From contig WNKV01000002.1 in NCBI GenBank assembly GCA_009720755.1, positions 186,001 through 250,000 of the forward strand: a stretch of DNA of 64,000 bases, read 5' to 3'. The notes beneath the pieces are model-generated. The model saw only the letters and a list, made by a program, of their open reading frames with translations. It ran no database searches and had not been told where the DNA came from. Shown here in pieces: positions 47,337 through 56,829 of this stretch. A program made the position numbers and the translations under genes. Source of the stretch: Rhodoplanes serenus (GTDB taxonomy: Bacteria > Pseudomonadota > Alphaproteobacteria > Rhizobiales > Xanthobacteraceae). Each line of letters opens with the position of its first letter. The first letter of the stretch is position 1.

Positions 47337-48587
47337 ATGCGGGGGCACGACAAGCGCACGATCGAGAAGCGCACCGGCGACCTGCGGCGGCGGGTTCACG
47401 ACGTGCTGGAGCACGGCACCGGCTCGGACCGCACCAGCCTGGCGGTGGATCGGGCCCTCGTCGTCCTGATCATGCTCAACCTGGTCGGGGTCGTGCTCGA
47501 ATCGGTGCCGGAGATCGATGCGGTCTGGCATTCGGCTTTCGTCGCGATCGAGATCGTGTCGCTCGTCGTCTTCTCGGTCGAGTATGGCCTGCGCGTCTGG
47601 TCGGCACCCGAGAACCCGCCGTGGCGCAGCCTGTCGCCCGGGCAGGCGCGCCGGCGCTACGTGACGAGCCCGGTCGGCATCATCGATCTCCTCGCCATCC
47701 TGCCGTTCTGGTTCATCTTCGCGGTGCCGGAGGATCTGCGCATCGTGCTGGTGTTCCGGGTGGTGCGCTTCCTCAAGCTCACCCGCTACTCGCCCGGCAT
47801 GCGCTCGCTGCTCGATGCGCTCTACAACGAGCGCCGGGCGCTGCTCGGCTGCCTCGTCATCTTCTTCGGCGCCACCCTGTTCGCCGCCACGCTGATGTAT
47901 CTGGCCGAGCGGCACGTCCAGCCCGACAAGCTCGGCACCATCCCGGATGCCATCTGGTGGGCCTTCGTCACCCTCGGCACCATCGGCTATGGCGACGTCG
48001 TGCCGGTGACGGCGCTGGGCAAGACGATCGCGGCCGCCACCATCCTGACCGCCATGGCCATGGTGGCGCTGCCGGTCGGCATCATCGCCACCGCCTTCGC
48101 GGACGAGATCCACCGCCGCGACTTCGTGGTCACCTGGGGCATGGTGGCGCGGGTGCCGCTGTTCGCCGGCCTCGACGCCGCCGCCATCGCCGACATCCTG
48201 CGTCACCTGAAGGCCCAGACGGTGGATGCCGGCGACGTCATCGTGCGGGTCGGCGATCCCGCCCACTCGATGTATTTCATCGCCCGCGGGGCGGTCGACA
48301 TCGACCTCAGGGGCCGCCACATCACCCTCGGGGTCGGCCATTTCTTCGGCGAGATCGCGGTGCTGCGCCGGGCCCGCCGCTCCGCCACCGTGACGGCGCT
48401 CACCCGCGCCAACCTGCTGGTGCTCGACGGCAACGACCTGCACCGCCTGATGGAGCGCGACCCGCGCATCGCCGCGCGCATCGACGAGGTGGTGCGCGAG
48501 CGCATCGGCTCCGATCTGGTCAGCCGCCGCGGCGACATGGTGACCGAGGAGATCGCGCAAGGGCAGGAGCACGGCCCGCAGCCGTGA
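47337..48587 (+). CDS. Cyclic-nucleotide-gated potassium channel (MloK1-like)
   Basis: This 416-residue protein has six membrane segments from about residue 38 to 255. The potassium selectivity filter TIGYGD is at 215-220, and an arginine-containing S4-like helix (IVLVFRVVRFLKLTRYS) sits near 138-154. A cyclic-nucleotide-binding domain occupies about 272-395 with the phosphate cassette FFGEIAVLRRARRSATV. It most resembles the rhizobial MloK1 channel but has a longer cytosolic N-terminus. It follows alaS at 49 bp and its ATG has GGGAG upstream. Confidence 0.94.
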   Translation: MRGHDKRTIEKRTGDLRRRVHDVLEHGTGSDRTSLAVDRALVVLIMLNLVGVVLESVPEIDAVWHSAFVAIEIVSLVVFSVEYGLRVWSAPENPPWRSLSPGQARRRYVTSPVGIIDLLAILPFWFIFAVPEDLRIVLVFRVVRFLKLTRYSPGMRSLLDALYNERRALLGCLVIFFGATLFAATLMYLAERHVQPDKLGTIPDAIWWAFVTLGTIGYGDVVPVTALGKTIAAATILTAMAMVALPVGIIATAFADEIHRRDFVVTWGMVARVPLFAGLDAAAIADILRHLKAQTVDAGDVIVRVGDPAHSMYFIARGAVDIDLRGRHITLGVGHFFGEIAVLRRARRSATVTALTRANLLVLDGNDLHRLMERDPRIAARIDEVVRERIGSDLVSRRGDMVTEEIAQGQEHGPQP

Positions 48588-48607
48588 TCCTTATCCGGCC
48601 TGCCGGA

Positions 48608-49078
48608 CTAGAGGGCCGTGGCGGCGGCCAGCACCTCGTCGGCGTGCCCGTCGACCTTCACGGCCGGCCAGATCCGGGCGATCCGGCCGTCCGGCCCGAT
48701 CAGCAGGGTGGCCCGGGTGATGCCCATGAAGGTGCGGCCGTACATCGACTTCTCGCCCCATACCCCGTACGCCTCGAGCATCGCGTGGGTCTCGTCGGAG
48801 GCGAGCGGGATCGTCAGCCCATGCTTGTCCCGGAAGCTGTTCTGCTTCTTCACCGGATCGGCCGAGACGCCGAGGATGTCGGTGCCGACCGCCGCGAAGG
48901 CGTCCCGCCGGGCCGAGAAGGCTTGCGCCTCCCGGGTGCAACCGGGGGTATCGGCCTTGGGGTAGAAGTACAGGACCAGCTTGCGGCCGCGGAAGTCGGC
49001 GAGCGACACCTCGCCGCCCCCGTCGCGCGGCAGTCGGAATGGGGGGGCGGGGTCGCCTTCGCGTAATTTCAACGGCAT
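48608..49078 (-). CDS. bcp: Peroxiredoxin, Bcp/PrxQ subfamily
   Basis: This 156-residue thiol peroxidase reduces hydroperoxides. The peroxidatic cysteine lies in ADTPGCTREAQAF near residues 43-55. The second cysteine found five residues later in E. coli Bcp is absent, and no other obvious resolving cysteine is present, so this is probably a 1-Cys form resolved by an external thiol. ATG 49078 fits family length; the longer frame upstream is not typical. Confidence 0.94.
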   Translation of the reverse strand: MPLKLREGDPAPPFRLPRDGGGEVSLADFRGRKLVLYFYPKADTPGCTREAQAFSARRDAFAAVGTDILGVSADPVKKQNSFRDKHGLTIPLASDETHAMLEAYGVWGEKSMYGRTFMGITRATLLIGPDGRIARIWPAVKVDGHADEVLAAATAL

Positions 49079-49248
49079 ATGCCTTCCTTTCGACGCTTTC
49101 CCGGCGCTCTGTCTGTAGCCGGGGTCATCGGGAAACAAGTCCCTGTCGATCGACGCGACCGTCGAGCGGACGAAGCCGCTCCGGAGGCGAACGAAGGGGC
49201 ACCTTGCAGGCATTGTGCGGATAGGGAACGGGGCCGTCCAGGGAGCGC

Positions 49249-52200
49249 ATGGCGGAGAGGGATCTCAATCCGAAGCTCGCTGCCCTGCGCAGCCTGGAGG
49301 CGAGCCTGCATCTGCACAAGTGTGCAGAGGCCGCCCGGGCCGCCTCGGCGCGCGTCTGTTGCGAGACCCCGGCGACCGCCACGCCGACGTCGTCCGTCAG
49401 CGCTTCGTCCAAAACCGCTTCGGCCGCCGCCCCCTGCCCACCCGGCCGGCGCCTCGGCGCCATGCTGGGAGCGTTCGGGCATTGCCTGGTCGCGGCCACC
49501 CGCCGGGGCCGGCGAGCAGCACTCGATTCGCCTGCTTCTGACCGTCCGCGTCCGGCGTCGTCCCGCCCAGCAGGTTCCCGCTCCCACGCATCCGGCCGCG
49601 CGCGGCCGGGCCGTTCCCCGTCCTGGCACGATGTCGCCTGGGGCGTGCGGCAGAGCCTGGTCGCCGCCTTCGCGCATCGCGGCCTCCGCATCGCCCTGCT
49701 GGCCACCGGCATCCCGGTGGCGGTGCTCGGCCTTTTGGCTGGCGGCCTGTGGTGGCGGCTCGCCTCCGCCCCGATCCCGCTCGACATCGCGACGCCGTGG
49801 CTGACCGCCGCGATCGCCGAGAAGCTCGGCAACCGCTACGCCGTCGAGGTCGGCGGCACGCTGATCGAGCTCGACGAGACTCACCGCATGGCGGTGCGCA
49901 TGCGCGACGTGGTGGTGCGCGATACCGACGGCACCGTGGTGGCCACCGCCCCCAAGGCGGAGGCCGGCATCACCCTGGCGGGCCTGTTGACCGGCCGGGT
50001 GCGGGCCGAGAGCATCAGCCTGGTCGGCGCCGAGATCGCCCTGCGGGTCGAGACCGACGGCAAGGTCACGGTGTTCGCCGGCGCCGACAAGCGGCCGATC
50101 GCCACCTCGCCGGTGCTGGCCGCGGCCGGCGCGGCGCCGGTCCCGCTGAAGGTCGACCCGGAGCCGACCTCCGCCGGTGCACCGGCCGCCGGGGGGCCGA
50201 ACGCCGGCAGCACGGCCGCCACCCCGTCGACCCGCGCCGCCACCGAGAACGTCGCCTCGCTGCTCGCCTGGCTCGACAGCCTCGGCAGCCTCGGCCTCGA
50301 CGGCGGCGCGCTCACCGAGCTCGGCCTCAAGAGCGGCAATCTCGTCGTCGACGACCAGCGCAGTGGCCGTCAGTCGCGCTTCGAGAACATCCATCTCACC
50401 ATGACGCGCCCGCAGCCGGGCGAGCTGTCGGTGACGCTCGGCTCGCAGGACCCCGAACGCCCCTGGGTGGTGGTCGGCGCCGTGAAGCCGACGGCCGCCG
50501 GCGGCCGCGCCGTGCGGGTGGAGGCCCGCAAGGTCTCGGTGCGCGACCTCCTGATGGCGATGCGCCTCGACCAGGCGGTCGAGTCCGACCTGCCGGTGTC
50601 GGCGAGCCTGCGGGCCGAGATCGCCGCCGACGGCACGCCGCAATTCGCCAGCGGCCGCATGCTGGTCGGTCCCGGCATGATCGGCGAGGTCGGCGACGCC
50701 CTGAACCGGGTGACCATCGACCGCTTCGAGGCGAGCCTCGAATGGGATGCGGCGCGCGGCATGATCGTGTCGCCGTTCCAGCTCGTCTCCGGCGGCACTC
50801 GGCTCACCCTGATCGCCCAGGCCGAGCCGCCGGCCGAGCCCGGGCGCCCCTGGCAGCTCGGCCTGCGCGGCGGCAGCATCGTGGTGGCGGGCGCCGCCGG
50901 CGAGGCGCCGCTGCTCGTCAACCGGCTCCTGGTGCGCGGCCGCTACGATCCGGCGACCCGCAAGCTCGAAATCCAGCACGGCGAGGCGGGCGGCGGCGAC
51001 GTCGCCATCGCGACGTCGGGCTTCGTAGACCTCGCCACCGCCGACCCGCGCCTCGTCGTCGGCATGGCGGCCCGCAACATGTCGGCCGCCTCGTTCAAGC
51101 GCCTGTGGCCACCCTTCATCAACGCGCCGGTGCGCGAATGGGTGATGGACAACATGGCGGGCGGCTCGCTCGATCGCATCGAGATCGCCACCAACGCGCC
51201 GCTGTCGACGCTGCGCACCGGCGGCCCGCCGCTGCCCGACGACGGGCTCTCCATCGAGATCGTCACCACCGGCACCCAGATCAGGCTGATCGGGGCGCTG
51301 CCGCCGATCCGCGACTCCGACCTGGTCATGCGGGTGCGCGGCCGCCAGGTCACGGTGGCGCTCGGGCGCGGGGTCGCCGAGCTGCCGTCGGGCCGCCGCA
51401 TGACGGTGACCAACGGGCTGTTCGAGGTGCCCGATTCGCACGGGCCGCTGCCGCCCTCGCGGGTGCGCGCCCGGGTCGACGGCCCGGCGCCGGCGGCGGC
51501 CGAGTTCCTGGCGCTGGACGGCATCCGCGACGCCTCCGGGGCGCCGCCGCTCGATCCCGCCACCTGCCGCGGCACCGTCAGCGCCCAGGTGACGGTGACG
51601 ACCCCGGTCGGCTCCGACCCGCCGCCCGGCTCGTTCCAGTACGCAGTGGCAGCCGACATCACCAATTTCGCCGTCGACCGCTTCGCCATGTCCCAGAAGG
51701 TCGAGGCCCAGACCCTCAAGGTCGCCGCCAACCAGCAGGGCTACCAGGTCAAGGGCGATGTCCGCATCGGCGGCGTGCCGGCGGCGATCGAGCTGCGCAA
51801 GGCGAACGGCGAGCCGGATGCCGAGCTGCGCCTGCAAGCGACCCTCGACGACGCCGCCCGCGGCAAGCTCGGCATCGAGACCGGGCCGACCGTCAGCGGC
51901 CCGATCGCCCTCAAGCTCGCCGGCCGGCTGACCGCCGCGCCCGACCAGGACAGCCGCTTCGCGGTCGACGCCGACCTGACCCAGGCGCGCATCGACAACC
52001 TGCTGCCGGGCTGGGTGAAGCCGGCCGGCAAGACGGTGCGCTCCGCCTTCACCTATGTGGGCCGCGGCAAGGCGGCGCGCTTCGAGGACGTCGTCGTCGA
52101 GGGCTCCGGCGCGGCCGTGAAGGGCGGTCTCGAGCTCGACGGCAACGGCGAGTTCCTCGCCGCCTCCTTCCCGGTGTTCGGCCTCTCGGACGGCGACAAG

Positions 52201-53154
52201 GCGAGCCTCAAGGTCGAGCGCGGCGCCGACGGCATCATGAAGGTGGTGCTGCGCGGCGACGTCTATGACGGCCGTGCCTTCGTCAAGTCGGTGATGGGGG
52301 GCTCCGCCGCCGACCAGAAGCGCCAGGGCGCCGGCATCGATGTCGACATCGACATGAAGATCGGGGCGCTGGCCGGCTTCCACGGCGAGGCGCTGCGCGC
52401 CGTCGATCTCAAGCTGGTGCGCCGCGGCGGCAAGCTCGAAGCCTTCACGCTCGGGGCCAAGATCGGCGCCGATGCGGCGCTGATCGGCGACCTGCGCGGC
52501 CGCGTCGGCGGCGGCGGCCAGGTGGTCTATCTGGAGAGCAAGGACGCCGGCGCGCTGTTCCGCTTCACCGACACCTATCCGCGCATGTTCGGCGGCCAGA
52601 TGTGGGTCGCCATGGACCCGCCGAGCGCCGACCAGCGCCCCAAGGAGGGCCTGCTGAACGTGCGCGACTTCACGGTGCGGGGCGAGGCGTCGCTGGATCG
52701 CGTCGCCGCCTCCGGGGCGCCCGGCATGCAGAATCCGGGCGTCGAGTTCAGCCGCATGCGGGTCGAGTTCAGCAAGTCGCCGGGCCGGCTGACGATCCGC
52801 GACGGCGTGGTGCGCGGCCCGATCGTCGGCGCCACGCTGGAAGGGACGCTCGACTACGCCGCCAACGAGGTGCGGATGCGCGGCACCTTCGTGCCGCTGT
52901 ACGGGCTCAACAACGCCTTCGGGCAGATCCCGATCGTCGGCCTGTTCCTCGGCGGCGGCGACAAGGAGGGGCTGGTCGGCGTCACCTACGAGGTGGTCGG
53001 CACGCCCGGCACGCCGATCCTGCGCGTCAACCCGATCTCGGCCGTCGCCCCCGGCGTGCTGCGCAAGTTCTTCGAGTTCCCGAGCGCGCTGTCGAACAGT
53101 TTCGGCAACGGCGGCGACCGGCCGGCCGGCGACGCCCGCTCCGCCGTGCAGTGA
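49249..53154 (+). CDS. Large AsmA/YhdP-like envelope protein (DUF3971 family)
   Basis: This 1301-residue protein has a single membrane helix at about 147-170 (GLRIALLATGIPVAVLGLLA) followed by about 1100 residues of repetitive beta-rich sequence. The conserved C-terminal AsmA-like end is present (NNAFGQIPIVGLFLGGGDKE; GTPGTPILRVNPISAVAPG). Such proteins bridge inner and outer membranes and are linked to phospholipid transport and outer-membrane homeostasis. The first 140 residues are low-complexity, with several cysteines, and unlike the family. The real start may be ATG 49462 or a later GTG (49645), although 49249 has a close AGGGAG site. Confidence 0.86.
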   Translation: MAERDLNPKLAALRSLEASLHLHKCAEAARAASARVCCETPATATPTSSVSASSKTASAAAPCPPGRRLGAMLGAFGHCLVAATRRGRRAALDSPASDRPRPASSRPAGSRSHASGRARPGRSPSWHDVAWGVRQSLVAAFAHRGLRIALLATGIPVAVLGLLAGGLWWRLASAPIPLDIATPWLTAAIAEKLGNRYAVEVGGTLIELDETHRMAVRMRDVVVRDTDGTVVATAPKAEAGITLAGLLTGRVRAESISLVGAEIALRVETDGKVTVFAGADKRPIATSPVLAAAGAAPVPLKVDPEPTSAGAPAAGGPNAGSTAATPSTRAATENVASLLAWLDSLGSLGLDGGALTELGLKSGNLVVDDQRSGRQSRFENIHLTMTRPQPGELSVTLGSQDPERPWVVVGAVKPTAAGGRAVRVEARKVSVRDLLMAMRLDQAVESDLPVSASLRAEIAADGTPQFASGRMLVGPGMIGEVGDALNRVTIDRFEASLEWDAARGMIVSPFQLVSGGTRLTLIAQAEPPAEPGRPWQLGLRGGSIVVAGAAGEAPLLVNRLLVRGRYDPATRKLEIQHGEAGGGDVAIATSGFVDLATADPRLVVGMAARNMSAASFKRLWPPFINAPVREWVMDNMAGGSLDRIEIATNAPLSTLRTGGPPLPDDGLSIEIVTTGTQIRLIGALPPIRDSDLVMRVRGRQVTVALGRGVAELPSGRRMTVTNGLFEVPDSHGPLPPSRVRARVDGPAPAAAEFLALDGIRDASGAPPLDPATCRGTVSAQVTVTTPVGSDPPPGSFQYAVAADITNFAVDRFAMSQKVEAQTLKVAANQQGYQVKGDVRIGGVPAAIELRKANGEPDAELRLQATLDDAARGKLGIETGPTVSGPIALKLAGRLTAAPDQDSRFAVDADLTQARIDNLLPGWVKPAGKTVRSAFTYVGRGKAARFEDVVVEGSGAAVKGGLELDGNGEFLAASFPVFGLSDGDKASLKVERGADGIMKVVLRGDVYDGRAFVKSVMGGSAADQKRQGAGIDVDIDMKIGALAGFHGEALRAVDLKLVRRGGKLEAFTLGAKIGADAALIGDLRGRVGGGGQVVYLESKDAGALFRFTDTYPRMFGGQMWVAMDPPSADQRPKEGLLNVRDFTVRGEASLDRVAASGAPGMQNPGVEFSRMRVEFSKSPGRLTIRDGVVRGPIVGATLEGTLDYAANEVRMRGTFVPLYGLNNAFGQIPIVGLFLGGGDKEGLVGVTYEVVGTPGTPILRVNPISAVAPGVLRKFFEFPSALSNSFGNGGDRPAGDARSAVQ

Positions 53155-53207
53155 GGCTGTGAGCCGCGCCGCGTCGGCTCGCACGCGACCGGTCGGGCCG
53201 ATGCGGA

Positions 53208-54110
53208 TCAGGCCGTGACGAACTCGCTCGCGTGAAAACCCTGGGCATAGAGCAGCGCCGTCAGGTCGGCGTGCTCGATCCGGGCGTCCGCCGCCGCCGC
53301 GACGGCCGGCTTGGCCCGGAACGCCACGCCGAGGCCGGCTTCATCGATCATCGCGAGATCGTTGGCGCCGTCGCCGACCACCAGCGTGTCGTGCTGGGCG
53401 AGCCCGAGCTTCTCCCGCAGGCTCTGGAGCGTGGCGCGCTTGCCCTCGCGGCCGACGATCGGCGGCAACAGCCGCCCGGTGAGGCGCTTGTCGGCGCCCA
53501 CCTCCAGCGTGTTGCCGACATGCTGATGGAAGCCGATCATCGCCGAGACCCGCGCCGTGAACAGGGTGAAGCCGCCCGACACCAGGCAGGTGTGGGCACC
53601 GTGCGCCGCCATGGTGCGCACCAGGGCGCGGCCGCCGGGCGTCTCGGTGATGCGGGTGTCGATCACCTCGTCGACGAGATCGAGCGGCAGGCCGGCGAGC
53701 AGCGCCACGCGCTCGGCCAGCGCCGGCTCGAAGGCGATCTCGCCCCGCATGGCGCGCTCGGTGATGGCCGCCACATGGGCCTTGCGACCGATCATGTCGG
53801 CGATCTCGTCGATGCACTCCTGGCCGATCATGGTGGAGTCCATGTCGGCGAGCAGGAGCCGCTTGCGGCGGCTTTCGATCGGCTGCACCACCACGTCGAC
53901 GGGGAGCGGGGCCAAGAGGCCGCGCAGGCGCTCGGCGGTGGCGCGCTCGTCGAGCGGGCCGCGCGGCGCGAACGGCAGGTCGACCGCGACGCCGGGCGCC
54001 AGCCAGTCGGGCGTGCCGGGGAACGGCAGCGCGGCGCGGGCCAGCGCCGCCGCGGCGGCGTCCAGCACCGGCGTGGCCGGATCGACGATCAGGGTGGCGA
54101 CGTGGGTCAT
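53208..54110 (-). CDS. serB: Phosphoserine phosphatase
   Basis: This 300-residue HAD-family phosphatase catalyses the last step of serine synthesis. The catalytic motif DMDST has the nucleophile Asp89 and acid Asp91; LVSGGFTLFTARV and VVGDGANDLAMI supply motifs II-IV. The N-terminal 80 residues form an ACT-like regulatory region as in other alphaproteobacterial SerB proteins. It converges with the AsmA-like gene. Confidence 0.96.
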   Translation of the reverse strand: MTHVATLIVDPATPVLDAAAAALARAALPFPGTPDWLAPGVAVDLPFAPRGPLDERATAERLRGLLAPLPVDVVVQPIESRRKRLLLADMDSTMIGQECIDEIADMIGRKAHVAAITERAMRGEIAFEPALAERVALLAGLPLDLVDEVIDTRITETPGGRALVRTMAAHGAHTCLVSGGFTLFTARVSAMIGFHQHVGNTLEVGADKRLTGRLLPPIVGREGKRATLQSLREKLGLAQHDTLVVGDGANDLAMIDEAGLGVAFRAKPAVAAAADARIEHADLTALLYAQGFHASEFVTA

Positions 54111-54250
54111 GCGGGGGCCGGGTCACGGGTTCGGCCGCAGCGACAGGCGGCGGCAGGGGCGGGCGGCGGGTCGGGCTCTTCCTTAGGCGCCCATGCCGGC
54201 GGGTCCAAGCCGTACCATGGTCGTGGCCCGGCCGGAGCCGGGCCGGACCG

Positions 54251-55471
54251 TCAGTCCAGCACGTGGCTCACCATGCCGTCGGCCAGCTTGGGCTCGAACC
54301 AGGTCGACTTCGGCGGCATGATCTCGCCGGCGTCGGCTACCGCCATCAGGTCGGCCATCGGGGTCGGGAACAGCGAGAACGCCGCCGCCGCTTCGCCGGC
54401 CGTCACCCGCCGGGCCAGCTCCTCGACGCCGCGGCCGCCACCGACGAAGTCGATGCGCTTGTCGCGGCGCTGATCGGTGATGCCGAACAGGGGCTCGATG
54501 GCGTTGCGGCTGAGCAGCGTGATCGGCAGCCGGCCGACCGGATCGTCCGCCGGCACCCGCTCCGGATGCAGCGTCAGCGCGTACCACGCTCCGTCGACGA
54601 ACAGGCCGAACTCGCTCGCCGTTGCCGGGCGCACCGGGCCGTCCGCCAGCCTCACCTCGAAGCGCTCGCCGAGCGCCGCCAGGAGGGCGGCGGGCGAATG
54701 GCCGTTCAGATCTTTCATCAGCCGGTTGTAGTCCAGGATCGTCATCTGGTGGTCGGGGAACATCACGGCCAGGAACCAGCCGTGCGAGCCGGCGCCGCCG
54801 CGCGCCGCCGCCACCCGGGTCGCAGCCGCCGAGCGGTGATGGCCGTCGGCGATGTAGAGAACCGGCAGCGCGTCGACCATGCGGCCGAGCTGCGACACCG
54901 TCTCGGGGCCGTCCACCACCCACATCTCGTGGCGCACGCCGTCGTCGGCGGTGACGTCGACGGCACGCTCCGTCTCGGTGACCTGGGCGAGCAGGGTGTC
55001 GAGGCCGGGCGCGTCGCGATAGGCGAGCATCACCGGGCCGGTCTGCGCGTTGACGGCCTCGATCTGGCGGACGCGATCGTCCTCCTTGGCGGGCGTGGTC
55101 AGCTCGTGCTTGCGGATGCGGCCGCTCTCGTAGGCGGCCACCGACGCGGTGAGGGCGAGGCCGACCTGCACGCGGTCGCGCCAGGTCAGCCGATAGACGT
55201 AGAAGGATGGCAGCGCGTCGCGGATCAGCACGCCCTCGGCCACCATGCGATCGAGGTTTTCGCGCGCCTTGGCGTAGACGGCGGGATCGTGCGGGTCGAT
55301 CGCCGGGTCGAGATCGATCTCGGGCTTGGAGACGTGCAGGAAGCTCCACGGCCGGCCGTGGGCCCGCACCCGCGCCTCGTCGCTCGACAGCACGTCGTAG
55401 GGTGGAGCGAGAACCTCGGCGGCGCGTCCGGGAGCGGGACGAAGGGCGCGGAAGGGCTGAACGAGAGTCAC
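54251..55471 (-). CDS. DUF1015 family protein
   Basis: This 406-residue protein matches the DUF1015 family by overall layout: an N-terminal QPFRALRPAPGRAAEVLAPP segment, PPYDVLSSDEARVRA, the central IADGHHRSAAATRV motif and PPKSTWFEPKLADGM at the end. The biochemical function is not established; the paired histidines suggest a nucleotide- or phosphate-handling site. Start GTG 55471 (MTLVQPFRAL) is used because it matches family N-termini. The gene lies near serB on the same strand, a neighbourhood I recall from other alphaproteobacteria. Confidence 0.9.
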   Translation of the reverse strand: MTLVQPFRALRPAPGRAAEVLAPPYDVLSSDEARVRAHGRPWSFLHVSKPEIDLDPAIDPHDPAVYAKARENLDRMVAEGVLIRDALPSFYVYRLTWRDRVQVGLALTASVAAYESGRIRKHELTTPAKEDDRVRQIEAVNAQTGPVMLAYRDAPGLDTLLAQVTETERAVDVTADDGVRHEMWVVDGPETVSQLGRMVDALPVLYIADGHHRSAAATRVAAARGGAGSHGWFLAVMFPDHQMTILDYNRLMKDLNGHSPAALLAALGERFEVRLADGPVRPATASEFGLFVDGAWYALTLHPERVPADDPVGRLPITLLSRNAIEPLFGITDQRRDKRIDFVGGGRGVEELARRVTAGEAAAAFSLFPTPMADLMAVADAGEIMPPKSTWFEPKLADGMVSHVLD

Positions 55472-55626
55472 GGGCGTCTCCGGACGGGGGTCGATGCGAG
55501 AGCCCTGGTTTAGCACCGGACGGCGGCGGCGAAAGGGCTGATCGGCGTCGCCGCCGGATTTCGCGGCCGGCGCGCGCGGCGGCCTCTCGATCGCGACGGC
55601 GTCGCCGGCCGCCGACGGGCCGATGG

Positions 55627-56829
55627 TCAGTAGCGCAGATGAGGCCGTCGCGCGTCCGCCCAGGCGGCCTCGTCGGGTCGCGTGAGGGCATCGAGATCGG
55701 CCGGCGTCGCGGCCGCATCGTCGACCCAGTCGCGCAATCCCGGGCCTCCGTTGATCACGTCGATGGCGAGCCGCTCGTGCTCGTACTCGTAGGGGAAGTC
55801 CCGCCACAGCGGATAGTCAGGGTGGAGCCGGCGGATCGCCTTGAAGGCGAGCGCCTGGAGCCGCCACGGCCGGAACCCCCCGTGGTCGTAGGCGGGGCCT
55901 TCGGGGTGGATCTGGAGGCCGTGGCAGAGCCGGCCGGCGTGCTTGTGGAAGGTCGGCTCGAACCACGTCTCGCGCAGCGCGCAGCCGGCCAGCCACTGCG
56001 GCGCCAGGCGGGTCATCTCGGCCAGCACCGCGCGGGCGTCGAGGTCGGGGGCGCCGAACAGCTCCAGCGGCCGGGTGGTGCCGCGTCCTTCCGACAGCGT
56101 CGTGCCCTCCAGCATCACGGTGCCCGCATAGGCGCGGGCCATCCACAGGTTGGGCGCGTTGGGGCTGGGATTGACCCACACCCGCTCGCCCAGCGGCCAG
56201 CCGAAGCCCGGCGCCGCGTCGGGGCGCCAGTCCTCCATGTCGACGACCCGGTATTCGACGTCGAGCCCGAGCGTGGCGACGAACCAGGCGCCGAGCTCGC
56301 CGAGCGTCAGCCCATGGCGCATCGGCAGCGCCCCGGCACCGACGAAGCTCTCGTGCCCGGGCCGCAGCGTCAGGCCCTCGATCGGCCGGCCGGCCGGATT
56401 GGGGCGGTCCAGCACCCACACGGCCTTGCGGTGGCGCGCCGCCGCCTCCAGCACGTAGCGCAGCGTGGTCACGAAGGTGTAGATGCGGCAGCCGAGATCC
56501 TGGAGATCGACCAGCATCACGTCGAACGCATCCATCATGGCGTCGGTCGGCCGGCGCACCGTGCCGTACAGGCTGAACACCGGGATGCCGTGCACCGGAT
56601 CGGAGAAATCCGGCGATTCGATCATGTTGTCCTGCTTGTCGCCGCGCAGCCCGTGCTGCGGCCCGAACGCCGCCGTGAGCCGCACGTCGCCGCAGGCCGC
56701 CAGCGCGTCGAGCGCGTGGGTGAGGTCGGCGGTGACCGAGGCGGGATGCGCCAGCAGCGCGACGCGCCGGCCGGCGAGCGGCGCCCGCAGCGCCGGCTCG
56801 GCGAGGAGCCGGTCGAGGCCGAATCTCAT
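55627..56829 (-). CDS. DUF1343/NamZ-like exo-beta-N-acetylmuramidase family (GH171)
   Basis: This 400-residue protein carries hallmark stretches of DUF1343: GRRVALLAHPASVTADLTH near 20-38, AAFGPQHGLRGDKQDNMIES near 53-72, DLQDLGCRIYTFVTTLRYVL, LDRPNPAGRPIEG, and SEGRGTTRPLELFGAP. NamZ of Bacillus subtilis, a member of this family, removes terminal N-acetylmuramic acid from peptidoglycan fragments. No signal peptide is visible here, so it may act in the cytosol or the start may be mis-set. Its ATG overlaps the stop of the DOMON-like gene upstream. Confidence 0.9.
   Translation of the reverse strand: MRFGLDRLLAEPALRAPLAGRRVALLAHPASVTADLTHALDALAACGDVRLTAAFGPQHGLRGDKQDNMIESPDFSDPVHGIPVFSLYGTVRRPTDAMMDAFDVMLVDLQDLGCRIYTFVTTLRYVLEAAARHRKAVWVLDRPNPAGRPIEGLTLRPGHESFVGAGALPMRHGLTLGELGAWFVATLGLDVEYRVVDMEDWRPDAAPGFGWPLGERVWVNPSPNAPNLWMARAYAGTVMLEGTTLSEGRGTTRPLELFGAPDLDARAVLAEMTRLAPQWLAGCALRETWFEPTFHKHAGRLCHGLQIHPEGPAYDHGGFRPWRLQALAFKAIRRLHPDYPLWRDFPYEYEHERLAIDVINGGPGLRDWVDDAAATPADLDALTRPDEAAWADARRPHLRY

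Noticed and set aside
48594..48607. Hairpin tccggc-ct-gccgga between the K+ channel and bcp genes as a bidirectional terminator
   Set aside because: The stem is only 5-6 bp, with a tiny loop and no T-tract on either strand.
49069..53184. 1371-codon open frame opposite the AsmA-like gene
   Set aside because: It is a His/Arg/Gly-rich antisense shadow. The plus-strand frame has a membrane helix and a recognisable family C-terminus.
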